Shown here one piece after another: positions 53,768-62,438 of a stretch of 64,000 nucleotides of DNA; within the stretch, counting starts at the first letter, position 1, and every line of letters begins with the position of its first letter. The notes beneath the pieces were generated by a model. It was not told the origin of the DNA. It was given only the letters and a program-made list of their open reading frames with translations, and searched no databases. The DNA is from Acidobacteriaceae bacterium (lineage in GTDB: Bacteria; Acidobacteriota; Terriglobia; Terriglobales; Acidobacteriaceae). The stretch covers positions 1 to 64,000 of the forward strand of contig DAIDKP010000015.1 in assembly GCA_027449965.1 (NCBI GenBank), written 5' to 3'. The position numbers were made by a program, and so were the translations under genes.

Positions 53768-55195
53768 TCAGGCAGCGGGCATCCGCTGATACAGCGCGCT
53801 TGCAGTTTTCTCGCGTTTGATCTGTTCTCGGATTCTAGCCAGCCCGCCGTCCTGGGTCAAACGTGCGCGCAAACTCTCCAGCGGTTCACGGGATTGCAGC
53901 GCAGCCATCTGCAGCTCGCGCTCAAACTCTTCGTCGGTCACCTCGATGCCCTCGGCTTCGGCAATTCGATCGAGCAGCAGCGCCGTGCGAACCTCCTGCA
54001 AGGCAGAGTCACGCTGTGCGCCGCGCAGACGATTGAAGTCGAGCTTGCGCATCATCTCCGCACTCATGCCCTGTGCGGCCAGTGCTCGCAGGCCGCGATC
54101 CAGCCGCGCGTCCACCTGTTGCTGCACCAGAGTTTCTGGAACAGGGAAAGCAAAACGCTCGGCTAGCCTGGCAAACAGGGCTTCCCTTGTCTGCTGCTCG
54201 GCTTCGCGCTCCCGGGTGCCTTGCAGATACTCCCGAATCCTGTTCTCCAGCGCCACCAGGTTTTCATAATCACCCAGTTCCTGCGCAAAGGCGTCGTTCA
54301 GCTCGGGCAGAATCCGTTTCTTGATCGCCTGCACCGCAATCGTGTACGCGACGGTTTTCCCCGCCAGGCTGGCTTCCTGATAATCCGCCGGATAGACCAC
54401 TTCCGCCTGGATTTCCTGGCCCATGCGTGAGCCGCGCAACGCTTCCGTAAAGGCAGGAAGCGTCTGTTCGCCGCCGATCTCCAGCAGCGAGTTTTCGCCG
54501 CTGATCGGCTCGGCAGCCTCGCCATCCCTGGCGACTCCGCTGAAGCTGATCTGCGCCCAGTCGCCATCCACCAGCGCACGATCTTCGTCCACGGTCTCCA
54601 CGGTAGAGCGTGACTCCTGCAACTGCTTCAGCTCGCGCTGGAATTCCTCATCCGTCACGGCGATCGTGGGCCGGGGAACGGTGACATCCTGGTAGCCGTC
54701 AATCACGATGGGAGGAACAACCTCAAAGACCGCTGTGCCTTCGAGCGGCTTGTCTTCTTCCAGGGTGAGCTGAGTGAGCTGAGGCTGCGAGACAGGAAGC
54801 AGTCCGGCGGATTGAATGGCTGCCTGAAAACGCTCCGGCAGCAGCCGCTCCACCACATCCTTGCGAATCTGCTCCGCGAAGCGACGTCGTACGACCGTCT
54901 CCGGAACCTTGCCGGCGCGGAAGCCGGGAATTTTTGCGTACTTTTTGTACTCTTTCAGTACACGCGCAAAAGCTGCGGCAACTTCATCCGCTGTAGCTTC
55001 AATCTTCACTTCGCGCACACAGTCTGGATTCAGGACCGGGCCGTGGGAGTGGCCCGCATGATCGTGGCCCGCGTGATCGTGATCTGGATGCGAGTGCTCC
55101 ACAGGACCACTCTGAGAGTCCGGGCTGTTGGCAAGAGTTGTTTCGGTGGCCTTGTCGGCGTTGGGGGCGGTTTCAATCGTCTCAGTAGAACTCAA
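53768..55195 (-). CDS. tig: Trigger factor with His-rich N-terminal extension
   Basis: A 475-residue ribosome-associated chaperone and prolyl isomerase. It starts with TTG 55195, with GGAAGG 8 nt upstream; no ATG precedes the domain. The first 57 residues are extra: an acidic Thr/Ala part, then eight His in residues 34-51 (EHSHPDHDHAGHDHAGHSHG). The ribosome-binding domain then begins at VREVKIEATADEV and has the signature IPGFRAGKVPETVV. The PPIase domain (VDGDWAQISFSG...) and the C-terminal arm follow. The His/Asp run could bind nickel or zinc. It heads the tig-clpP-clpX cluster. Confidence 0.93.
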   Translation of the reverse strand: MSSTETIETAPNADKATETTLANSPDSQSGPVEHSHPDHDHAGHDHAGHSHGPVLNPDCVREVKIEATADEVAAAFARVLKEYKKYAKIPGFRAGKVPETVVRRRFAEQIRKDVVERLLPERFQAAIQSAGLLPVSQPQLTQLTLEEDKPLEGTAVFEVVPPIVIDGYQDVTVPRPTIAVTDEEFQRELKQLQESRSTVETVDEDRALVDGDWAQISFSGVARDGEAAEPISGENSLLEIGGEQTLPAFTEALRGSRMGQEIQAEVVYPADYQEASLAGKTVAYTIAVQAIKKRILPELNDAFAQELGDYENLVALENRIREYLQGTREREAEQQTREALFARLAERFAFPVPETLVQQQVDARLDRGLRALAAQGMSAEMMRKLDFNRLRGAQRDSALQEVRTALLLDRIAEAEGIEVTDEEFERELQMAALQSREPLESLRARLTQDGGLARIREQIKREKTASALYQRMPAA

Positions 55196-55484
55196 TGTGT
55201 GTGCCTTCCAGTATGCGTCCGTCTCAAGGTTGGCTCGGCGTGCTGCGCGATCTCCCGGATGCGCTCCTGTAGACGCTCCGGGACGGCGCTGCCGGAAGCC
55301 GAGCAGGAGACGTCATCTTCTATGGTAAGAGCCTTCACTCAGGCGGTCAAACCAGTCTTGGCGCAGGTGGCAGCGCTTGTTGCGCAAATGACGATCCTCC
55401 CGTGCCCGATAGCATGAAACCCTCTGGATGAAGGATCCGATGCTGTCGTGGCAATGGAGATGGACGAAGCAGTCGAAACTCGCT

Positions 55485-56648
55485 CTATGGCTGCAACAGA
55501 CCGAGTCTTACCTTCCATGTGGTGCTTTTGCCGGGGGCCAGTGTCACCATTCCTGTATTCATCGTCCCCCACTCTTTGCCAAACGGGTCTCCGAAGTTAT
55601 ATTGATCTTCAACCGCAACAAAACTCTGTGTCGGCGGGGCATAGACCTGCACCGTGCGAATCTCCGGGGAGAGGCCATCGATCTCCACTCCATAGTGAGC
55701 CTCCGGATCGAGCACTTTGACCACTACCACTCCGTGGGTTCGCTCCAGCGAACTGAAGTTATCGTCCAGGAACTGACCGCCAAGCGCCTTGCCATTGGGC
55801 GCCTGAAAGTCATACGGCGTGCCCGCGACCGGCATCAGCTTTCCCGTTGGAAACACGTTGTCGTAGTTGTCCACCGCCGCCAGCACGCTGCCGGGAATGT
55901 GTAACCGGGCCTGCTTGCGATCCTTGCTGAGCAGGGCCAAATACGGGTGCCAGCCCAGCGCAACGGGTTCGCTTGTTTTGCCCACATTTTTGGCTGTGAT
56001 CGATACCTCCACGCTTTTTGCTGTCAGCGTGATCGTGTACATCAAATCGCTGCTGGAGAACCAATGCCCACCGAAATCGCCACAGTGCAGAACCGCTGTA
56101 ATCGTTCCGCCTCCTGCGGTATGGGTGATGTGGAGATCGGTTGCCTTTGCTTTCAAAATCAGTCCGTGCATTGCGTGGCGCTCCGCACCGGGCCGACTGC
56201 CCACGTTGTTGGCCGGCAGCAGGATGCTGCGCCCCTGCCAGACTGCGGTCAGCATCTTGCCATCCGGCGAGAGCTTGCCACGAATCCGGTTTGGGTAAGG
56301 AAAAAGAAACGCGGCGCCAAGCCGATAGCCCAGGTCGCCGTTGGGCGTGTCCCGCGTATTTAACATCGTGGCCGACTGCGCCAGCGAGGGCGAAGCCAGC
56401 ACGTGAACCTCACCTTTGCCCGGGAACCATGCGGTGATCTGCTGCACCTCCATGCCACGGCCCGGCATCAGCGTGATGCCGGTAAACTCCGGCTGGGTTC
56501 CGCCCGGCGTGTGGGTGCGCGTCAGCGTAACGGGCGCTTCACCGTTGATCAGAATCGGGGGAGTGGCACATTGTGCTCTTTCCGTGGTCAAAGCAAAGGT
56601 TGCAATCAGGGTCATCAGCAGCAGGGCGTGGGTGAGCTTGTTCCGCAT
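55485..56648 (-). CDS. Secreted aldose 1-epimerase-like protein
   Basis: A 387-residue protein. ATG 56648 (MRNKLTHALLLM) has GGAG upstream, and a signal peptide (LTHALLLMTLIATFALTTERAQC) follows; the longer upstream frame is not used. The epimerase fold is seen in HAMHGLILKAKAT (catalytic His region), SEPVALGWHPYLAL, FDDNFSSLE-like FLDDNFSSLERTHG and YAPPTQSFVAVEDQYNFGDPFG (C-terminal Glu region). It interconverts alpha and beta anomers of sugars, in the periplasm if the signal is cleaved. The catalytic residues were assigned by pattern only. It is divergent from the uracil-DNA glycosylase gene. Confidence 0.83.
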   Translation of the reverse strand: MRNKLTHALLLMTLIATFALTTERAQCATPPILINGEAPVTLTRTHTPGGTQPEFTGITLMPGRGMEVQQITAWFPGKGEVHVLASPSLAQSATMLNTRDTPNGDLGYRLGAAFLFPYPNRIRGKLSPDGKMLTAVWQGRSILLPANNVGSRPGAERHAMHGLILKAKATDLHITHTAGGGTITAVLHCGDFGGHWFSSSDLMYTITLTAKSVEVSITAKNVGKTSEPVALGWHPYLALLSKDRKQARLHIPGSVLAAVDNYDNVFPTGKLMPVAGTPYDFQAPNGKALGGQFLDDNFSSLERTHGVVVVKVLDPEAHYGVEIDGLSPEIRTVQVYAPPTQSFVAVEDQYNFGDPFGKEWGTMNTGMVTLAPGKSTTWKVRLGLLQP

Positions 56649-56741
56649 GGGATCTCCATCAACAAAACGATTTTTTCGCTTCGTTTCGCGCAACGCAATT
56701 CTACGGCAACGTCGCAGAGTGTTGAAACTTTCCCGCATCGC

Positions 56742-56747
56742 TACAAT
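56742..56747 (+). promoter_or_regulatory. -10 element of the uracil-DNA glycosylase gene
   Basis: TACAAT, 34 bp before the ATG at 56782. GTTGAAAC upstream is too close to serve as a normally spaced -35. Confidence 0.3.
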
Positions 56748-56781
56748 CGTTAAGTGGGAGCATGGTCCGATGAGGGGTCCG

Positions 56782-57567
56782 ATGGCGAAACCGCGAATGA
56801 GCGTTTCTGCACCGCAGCCAAACACCGAGTGCGAGAGGACGCCAGCGACAAGGCCAGCGCTGAGTCCAGTCGTGAGTCCAGTCGTGAGTTTGGACATGCT
56901 CAATCAGCAGATCATCGGCTGCAGGCGCTGCCCGCGGCTGATCGCCTACAGTGCTGAGGTTGCGCGCGTGCGCCGTCGCCAGTGGCGCGACTGGGAGTAT
57001 TGGGCGCGTCCCGTGCCGTCATTTGGTGATCCACGGGCGCGTGTACTGATTGTCGGCCTTGCCCCCGGCGCGCATGGTTCACATCGAACCGGTCGTCCAT
57101 TCACCGGCGACGGATCGGGTGACTTTCTGTACCCGGTTCTGCACCGCACAGGCTTTGCGTCGCAGACAGAATCCACGCATCGCGGCGACGGACTCACTCT
57201 TACCGACCTTTGGATTGCCGCCGCTGTGCGCTGCGCGCCGCCGGACAACAAGCCGACTACGCAGGAGATCCAGACCTGTGCTCCGTGGCTGGATCAGGAG
57301 ATCGCTTTGCTTGCCCAATTACGCGTGATCGTCTGCCTGGGGCGAATTGGTTTTGACGCCGCCGTCGGCGTCCTGTTGCGCAGTGGAGCGCTCGCTTCCC
57401 GCGCCGGATTCACGTTTGCACATGGAGCAGAGTTTCGTCTTGCCGATGGACGCTATCTGCTGGCCAGCTACCATCCGTCCCTGCAAAACACCAACACGGG
57501 CCGATTGACCGAGCCCATGTTTCGCGCCATCTTTGAGCGCGCGCGAGCCATAGCGCAGTCTGCCTGA
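56782..57567 (+). CDS. Uracil-DNA glycosylase, family 5 (UDGb)
   Basis: A 261-residue DNA-repair enzyme. Start at ATG 56782 with GAGGGG 4 nt upstream; ATG 56770 is also possible. FeS-cluster cysteines include CRRCPRL in the N-domain and others at AVRCAPP and QTCAPW. The active-site motif GLAPGAHGSHRTGRPFTGDGSGD and the C-terminal SYHPSLQNTNTG mark family 5 (UDGb), which removes uracil and some oxidised bases from DNA. There is a short Ser/Pro repeat (SPVVSPVVS) before the core. It is convergent with the first KRILG paralog (1-bp gap). Confidence 0.88.
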   Translation: MAKPRMSVSAPQPNTECERTPATRPALSPVVSPVVSLDMLNQQIIGCRRCPRLIAYSAEVARVRRRQWRDWEYWARPVPSFGDPRARVLIVGLAPGAHGSHRTGRPFTGDGSGDFLYPVLHRTGFASQTESTHRGDGLTLTDLWIAAAVRCAPPDNKPTTQEIQTCAPWLDQEIALLAQLRVIVCLGRIGFDAAVGVLLRSGALASRAGFTFAHGAEFRLADGRYLLASYHPSLQNTNTGRLTEPMFRAIFERARAIAQSA

Positions 57568-57568
57568 A

Positions 57569-58468
57569 TCAACTCGCCTTGGGCTTGTTTTTCCGGTGGA
57601 ACGTTCGTGAAGCGATATGCGCGATGTCCGGGTAAAACTCTCGAAAGACGTTGGTCAGCGCGTCACGGCCCACGGCATAACCGAACTTGCTGAAATAGGA
57701 CGAAGGCGTGGCAACCGAAGACGGATAGTAAGTAAGAGATACAGCCTGAGAAACTCCGCGACCCAATATCTCAGCCCAGTTAAAGGTATTCTTTCCGTGA
57801 TAGTCCGGAGTGATGAAGACCGACATTCCAGAGTACTCTGTACGCTTCCAGAAGCTGCCCTGACCCATCGCAAAGTAACGTTCGTCTTCATGAAACAGCG
57901 TGGGAAAAGCAAAGATAATCAGATAATCGCCAGCGGACTTATCGATATAACCTCTCCAGTAATAACTCCAGTAGCCTCCGACACCTTTGCCGAACTCCGG
58001 ATGGGTATTGGATCCCTCAGCCATCAGCGAGGTCAATCCCACAAAGACATACTGAGAGTAATCAAAGTTGTTTTCCGTAGCGATGATGAAGGATTCCTTC
58101 GGCCCTGGTGGTGGCGGACGCACTCCGGCGCTGACCGCGCGATAGTTGGGCATCAGCCCCAGAATCCGCTTGGGCTGTTGCTCATCCGCAGGAATGGTCT
58201 GCGCTCCACTGGCGCCCGGGGACGACTTCGAGGTCGTGGAGTTCTTTTCGCTGTCCGACGAACTTGTGCTTTGTCCACCTGCTGCGGAAGACTGCGAGAG
58301 GTTCAGAGCCGTCAATCCGTCAAAAGCAGAAAATCCCGCTTCGTTGCTGGCGGACAGCTGCGCGTTCAGATGCGAAACCGGCGCATTGGGAAGGTTCAAG
58401 CTGGAACGTGCGGATTGTGCGGATGCGGCAGCGGAGAAGCACAGAAAAACAGTGACCAGAAAACGCAA
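57569..58468 (-). CDS. Uncharacterised secreted protein, KRILG-MPNYRAVSAG paralog 1
   Basis: A 299-residue protein. I start it at TTG 58468, which gives MRFLVTVFLCFSAAASAQS, a clean signal peptide; GGAGG lies 4 nt upstream, and the paralog begins in the same way with MRF. A Ser/Thr-rich linker (about 50-95) leads to QQPKRILGLMPNYRAVSAG (96-114). The C-terminal domain has four aromatic-rich stretches: YVFVGLTSLMAEGSNTHPEF, YWSYYWRGYIDKSAGDYLII, HEDERYFAMGQGSF, FREFYPDIAHIASRTF. The pattern suggests a membrane-associated or porin-like domain; no catalytic motif. It lies 99 bp downstream of its paralog. Confidence 0.8.
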   Translation of the reverse strand: MRFLVTVFLCFSAAASAQSARSSLNLPNAPVSHLNAQLSASNEAGFSAFDGLTALNLSQSSAAGGQSTSSSDSEKNSTTSKSSPGASGAQTIPADEQQPKRILGLMPNYRAVSAGVRPPPPGPKESFIIATENNFDYSQYVFVGLTSLMAEGSNTHPEFGKGVGGYWSYYWRGYIDKSAGDYLIIFAFPTLFHEDERYFAMGQGSFWKRTEYSGMSVFITPDYHGKNTFNWAEILGRGVSQAVSLTYYPSSVATPSSYFSKFGYAVGRDALTNVFREFYPDIAHIASRTFHRKNKPKAS

Positions 58469-58567
58469 TGAGCCTCCAGATACGGTCAATTACAGTTTAG
58501 ATGCAAGCATGTGGCCATGCGTGAGCCGATGAGCGTGAACTCTCCGTCATCTGACCTGAATTTCTAC

Positions 58568-59410
58568 TCAAGGATGGCGATGCAGGACATGGGTGGCAAT
58601 ATCCGGCCAGAACTCGCGAAAGGTTGCCGTGATTGCGTCTCGACCGATGGAATATCCGTATCGGGAGAACAAGGCTCCAATCGTGTTGTCCTGGTCAGGA
58701 TAGTAGAGCATCGAAGCGCCCTGAGCGATGGCGCGGCCAAAAACTTCCGCTCCGCTGAACGTCTTTTCCCCTTGATAATTGCGAGCGATCAGCACGCTGG
58801 AGGCAGCGTAAAAGGCGCGTCGCTTGAATCCTCCATGCCCCATGGCGTAATAGCGAACATCCTCATGCAGCACGGTGGGTAGAGCAAAGACGACGAGATA
58901 GTTTCCATCCGTCTTGTCGATAAAACCGCGCCAGTAATAGCCCCAAAAACCCGATACGCCTTTTCCAAGGTCCGGGTGAGTATTCGTACCTTCGGCCAGC
59001 AGTGAAGTCAAGCCTCCGAAGACAATCGCGGAGTAATCAAAGCTGTTCACCGTTGCCAGATCAAAGGACTGCTTAGCCGACGGCGGAGGCGGAGTCTCTC
59101 CCGCGCTTACGGCGCGATAGTTGGGCATGAAGCCAAGGATGCGCTTGGGCTGTTGCTGTCGAGGATCAACCGTGGTCTTCGGCGTTTCCTCGCGATTTGC
59201 AGAGCTTGGCAAAGTGGCTTGAGGCGTGAGCGCCGAAGGGGCTTGAGATGGGGCTTGACTGGATGGATGAGCCTGCGAGGGAACCTCGCTCGGAACCTGC
59301 AGAATCGCCACGGTTGGCGCATCCGGTATCGGCGCACACGTGTCCGAAGAAGTTTGAGCCGCTGCGGGTATTAGAAGGGATACAAAAAAAAGATATGAGA
59401 TAAAACGCAA
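58568..59410 (-). CDS. Uncharacterised secreted protein, KRILG-MPNYRAVSAG paralog 2
   Basis: A 280-residue protein with TTG start 59410 (MRFISYLFFVSLLIPAAAQT, signal peptide) and GGAG 6 nt upstream. A Pro/Ser/Gln/Ala linker with PSQA repeats (about 40-65) precedes QQPKRILGFMPNYRAVSAG (86-104). The same blocks as in paralog 1 follow: IVFGGLTSLLAEGTNTHPDL, FWGYYWRGFIDKTDGNYLVV, HEDVRYYAMGHGGF, FREFWPDIATHVL. It ends in HP instead of the basic tail of paralog 1. The two genes arose by tandem duplication, then diverged mainly in the linker. Function unknown. Confidence 0.8.
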   Translation of the reverse strand: MRFISYLFFVSLLIPAAAQTSSDTCAPIPDAPTVAILQVPSEVPSQAHPSSQAPSQAPSALTPQATLPSSANREETPKTTVDPRQQQPKRILGFMPNYRAVSAGETPPPPSAKQSFDLATVNSFDYSAIVFGGLTSLLAEGTNTHPDLGKGVSGFWGYYWRGFIDKTDGNYLVVFALPTVLHEDVRYYAMGHGGFKRRAFYAASSVLIARNYQGEKTFSGAEVFGRAIAQGASMLYYPDQDNTIGALFSRYGYSIGRDAITATFREFWPDIATHVLHRHP

Positions 59411-59688
59411 AAACGACTCCAGTCAAAAGTGCCAGCGCGCTCGCTTTCTGTTGGCTTCACTGGCATTACCCAAAATTTGTTTCGATACGGCTATACAGTT
59501 AGACGTATCTTTGGATGCCGCAGACGACAGTCGGACGCAGCATTTTCAGTTTTTCGATCTCCCGTCGCACCGATAATTGCACACGCAGGAATCTTTCGGA
59601 TCATGGAACACCGAAGCGCTCCGCATCCCATTCGCGGCGTATCGCCGGGCAGAAAAGAAATTCTCCGTGCGAACCGATAGATTTAGTT

Positions 59689-59694
59689 TACTAT
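59689..59694 (+). promoter_or_regulatory. Possible -10 element for a leaderless amidohydrolase transcript
   Basis: TACTAT is followed by 6 nt and then the ATG at 59701. There is no Shine-Dalgarno in the gap. Confidence 0.3.
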
Positions 59695-59700
59695 CGGGCC

Positions 59701-61032
59701 ATGTTTTCCCGTCTCGTTTCGAGCTTCCTGTCCATGAGCATTCTGGCCGCTGGCCTCAGTGCGGCTTTGCTTTCCGCTCAGGCTGCAACCAGCGCGACTG
59801 CCCCATCCTCCGCCGTTGTACTTCACGCTGCGCGCATCTTGAACGTGGAGCAGGGAACAGTTCAGTCACCGGGAGAAATCTACATTCGGGATGGGCGCAT
59901 TGTGGCTGCGGGACCGGCTGTGCAGCATCCTGCCGGTGTCCGCGTCATCGATCTGGGCGACACGACGCTGATGCCCGGCCTGATCGATGCTCATGTTCAC
60001 CTCTTTCTGCATCCAGGCGCGGAAGATATGCAGACTGTGGTCGAATCCGTACCGGAGCGCACGATTTATGCCGAGCTGGCCGCGCGGGATGATCTGATGG
60101 CTGGTTTCACCGCCGAACGCGATATGGGCACCGAAGGTGCCGGTTCTGCCGATACAGCCGTGCGCAATGCCATCGACGCCGGGCTGATTCCCGGCCCTCA
60201 CATGCGCATCAGTGGCAACGCCATCAGCATCCTTGGCGGCCACGAGGATGCCATTCACTTCAATCCTGCCGAACACATCAGCTCCAATGCGACCTATGCC
60301 GACAGCACCGATCAGATCATCGCCGTCATCCGCGAGCAGCTCAAGGAAGGCTCCAGCTTCGTCAAGATGTATCAGACCGGTCGCGACACCTACGTCAACG
60401 GTGTCTTTCACACTCCCTGGCAGTTCACGGAACAGCAGCTTGCTGCTGCCGTTGCGGAAGCGGCGCGCATGGGCACCGTAGTCGGCGTTCACTGCACCGG
60501 TGAGCCAGGTGCGTTGTTCGCGGCAACGGCCGGCGTGGCCTCCATCGATCACGCATATCAGTTGAGTGACGAGACGATGCGGCTGATGCGGGAGAAACAG
60601 ATTTATGCGGTGCCCACGTTTACCATCAGCGAATATTTTGCCGATCATGCCGATTCACCGGCGGCCGCCGCTCAGGAGCACGCCGAACTCGATTACCACG
60701 TTCAGCAGTTTCACAAGCAGCTCGCTGCCGGAGTCCCCATGGCCGTCGGCTCCGATGTAGGTCCGTTTCCACACGGAACGCAGGCACGCGAGTTTGTGCT
60801 CATGGTCAAATACGGCATGGCGCCGGCAGACGTTCTGCGCGCCGACCTGCTGCATGGCGCACGCCTGCTGGGCTGGGCCGATCACATGGGTCAGCTCAAA
60901 CCGGGCTTCGATGCCGACATCATCGCGGTTCCGGGGAATCCACTGGAAGATATCACCGCCGTCACCCGCGTCGCCTTTGTCATGAAGGATGGCGCAATCA
61001 TTCGCAATGATCTTCCGCCGACTGTGAGGTAA
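59701..61032 (+). CDS. Secreted amidohydrolase (imidazolonepropionase/prolidase-like)
   Basis: A 443-residue protein starting MFSRLVSSFLSMSILAAGLSAALLSAQA, a signal peptide. Amidohydrolase metal ligands: GLIDAHVHLF (HxH), a Lys region SSFVKMYQTG, GVHCTGEPGALFAATAGVASIDHAY (His pair) and AVGSDVGPFPHGTQAREF (Asp). The type resembles secreted Xaa-Pro/Xaa-Arg dipeptidases and imidazolonepropionase-related enzymes. The isoaspartyl peptidase gene follows after 5 bp, so the two are one operon for breaking down peptides or amides outside the cytoplasm. The substrate is unknown. Confidence 0.87.
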   Translation: MFSRLVSSFLSMSILAAGLSAALLSAQAATSATAPSSAVVLHAARILNVEQGTVQSPGEIYIRDGRIVAAGPAVQHPAGVRVIDLGDTTLMPGLIDAHVHLFLHPGAEDMQTVVESVPERTIYAELAARDDLMAGFTAERDMGTEGAGSADTAVRNAIDAGLIPGPHMRISGNAISILGGHEDAIHFNPAEHISSNATYADSTDQIIAVIREQLKEGSSFVKMYQTGRDTYVNGVFHTPWQFTEQQLAAAVAEAARMGTVVGVHCTGEPGALFAATAGVASIDHAYQLSDETMRLMREKQIYAVPTFTISEYFADHADSPAAAAQEHAELDYHVQQFHKQLAAGVPMAVGSDVGPFPHGTQAREFVLMVKYGMAPADVLRADLLHGARLLGWADHMGQLKPGFDADIIAVPGNPLEDITAVTRVAFVMKDGAIIRNDLPPTVR

Positions 61033-61037
61033 TCTCG

Positions 61038-62096
61038 ATGCAGCGCTTGCTTGCTCTTTTTCTGATGATGACAACTTCCGTTCTCGCTCAATCGCCGGCA
61101 AAGACTGCACACCACAAGTGGGCTGTCGTCATCCACGGCGGGGCTGGAGTGATCGAACGCAGTTCGATGACGCCGGAGGCCGAAAAGCAGTATCGAGTGG
61201 GCATGGCCGAGGCTTTGCACGCGGCGACTTCGGTGCTCGATCGAGGTGGCTCGTCTTTGGATGCGGTCGAGGCAGCAATTCGCATTCTGGAAGATGATCC
61301 AAACTTCAATGCCGGGCGTGGCGCTGTCTTTGCCGCCGATGGAACGAATCAACTGGACGCAGCCATCATGGACGGCAGCAGTATGAAAGCTGGCGCGGTG
61401 GCGGACGTCACACGAACGCGGCATCCCATCTCGCTGGCGCGTGCCGTCATGGAAAAATCCCAGCACGTCATGCTGGCAGGCGCTGGCGCAGACGCCTTTG
61501 CCGCCTCGGTCGGGCTGGAGCAGGTACCGCCCTCGTTTTTCTTCACCGAGCGTCGTTGGCAGAGCCTCATCCGCGAACTCAAGCAGGAACATCTTCCCAT
61601 CCCCTCGCGTCCGGCCGGTGCTCCGCCCGCGCCCGATCATCAGGCAGCATTCTTTGAGACGCCGGAGAACCATAAATACGGTACCGTCGGCGTCGTTGCT
61701 CTGGACCGCTCCGGCAATGTAGCGGCAGGCACTTCAACCGGTGGCCTCACGGCCAAGCGCTGGGATCGCATCGGCGATTCGCCCATCATCGGCGCCGGCA
61801 CCTACGCCTCCAACCAGTCCTGCGCTGTCTCCGGAACCGGGATCGGAGAATACTTCATTCGCTACACCGTCGCTCGGACGATCTGTGCTCTGGTTCAATA
61901 TAAGGGCATGGGCCTTCAGGCTGCCTCCGATCTAGTCATCCAGCAGCAACTGGCGCCGATCCATGGCGACGGTGGCGTCATTGCCATCGCCCCGGATGGT
62001 CAGATGGCCTGGAGTTTCAACACGCCAGGCATGTTTCGCGCGCGCCAGGCCGAGGGCGGAACGGCAGAGATCGGAATCTATCGCGACGAGCCGTAA
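61038..62096 (+). CDS. Secreted isoaspartyl peptidase/L-asparaginase (Ntn hydrolase)
   Basis: A 352-residue precursor with a signal peptide (MQRLLALFLMMTTSVLAQS). It belongs to the plant-type asparaginase family, which cleaves itself before a Thr to become active. The cleavage site is HKYG-TVGVV with nucleophile Thr216. IHGGAGVI at the N-terminus and GTSTGGLTAKRWDRIGDSPIIGAGTYA are characteristic. It hydrolyses isoaspartyl dipeptides and often L-asparagine. GAGG in the end of the preceding gene serves as ribosome site; the gap is 5 bp. Confidence 0.92.
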   Translation: MQRLLALFLMMTTSVLAQSPAKTAHHKWAVVIHGGAGVIERSSMTPEAEKQYRVGMAEALHAATSVLDRGGSSLDAVEAAIRILEDDPNFNAGRGAVFAADGTNQLDAAIMDGSSMKAGAVADVTRTRHPISLARAVMEKSQHVMLAGAGADAFAASVGLEQVPPSFFFTERRWQSLIRELKQEHLPIPSRPAGAPPAPDHQAAFFETPENHKYGTVGVVALDRSGNVAAGTSTGGLTAKRWDRIGDSPIIGAGTYASNQSCAVSGTGIGEYFIRYTVARTICALVQYKGMGLQAASDLVIQQQLAPIHGDGGVIAIAPDGQMAWSFNTPGMFRARQAEGGTAEIGIYRDEP

Positions 62097-62438
62097 GGTT
62101 GGTGGGCGCATCCCTGCCAATTCAGGTCAATCTCGGCAATGGGCATTTCCAGGGTGCACCGGAGCAACGTTTGTCCTCTGAATAAATCCATTTATTTTCA
62201 TCGTTAGCTGTCTGATCCATGACGTAGGCTTCGCCAAGCCCTCGTTTTCTACGTTCGCATGGTCAGACCAATGTAATCATTATCTTCTCCCGATGCAGAG
62301 AGAAACCCCTTGAAGAGCAGGTCCGCCCCTCAAAAAAACTTTTTCACAACTATTGACAATTGTTGCTAAGCACAGAGACAATTCGTTTCGCTGGTCAATT
62401 CGCTCTCTGACCCAAATCTGTTTCAAAGGATGCCAGGC
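62097..62438. other. Intergenic region before the second TonB receptor
   Basis: About 340 bp with no gene. The second half is AT-rich and holds a good promoter (62353-62382). No terminator is obvious after the isoaspartyl peptidase gene. Confidence 0.6.
62353..62382 (+). promoter_or_regulatory. Sigma-70-type promoter of the second TonB receptor
   Basis: A consensus -35 TTGACA (62353-62358) and -10 GACAAT (62377-62382) separated by 18 bp. Transcription would begin about 50 bp before the ATG. Confidence 0.55.

Noticed and set aside
56862..56890. Short tandem repeat GAGTCCAGTCGT in the glycosylase gene
   Set aside because: Only about two copies, in frame, encoding SPVVSPVVS in a linker. It is not a mobile or CRISPR feature.
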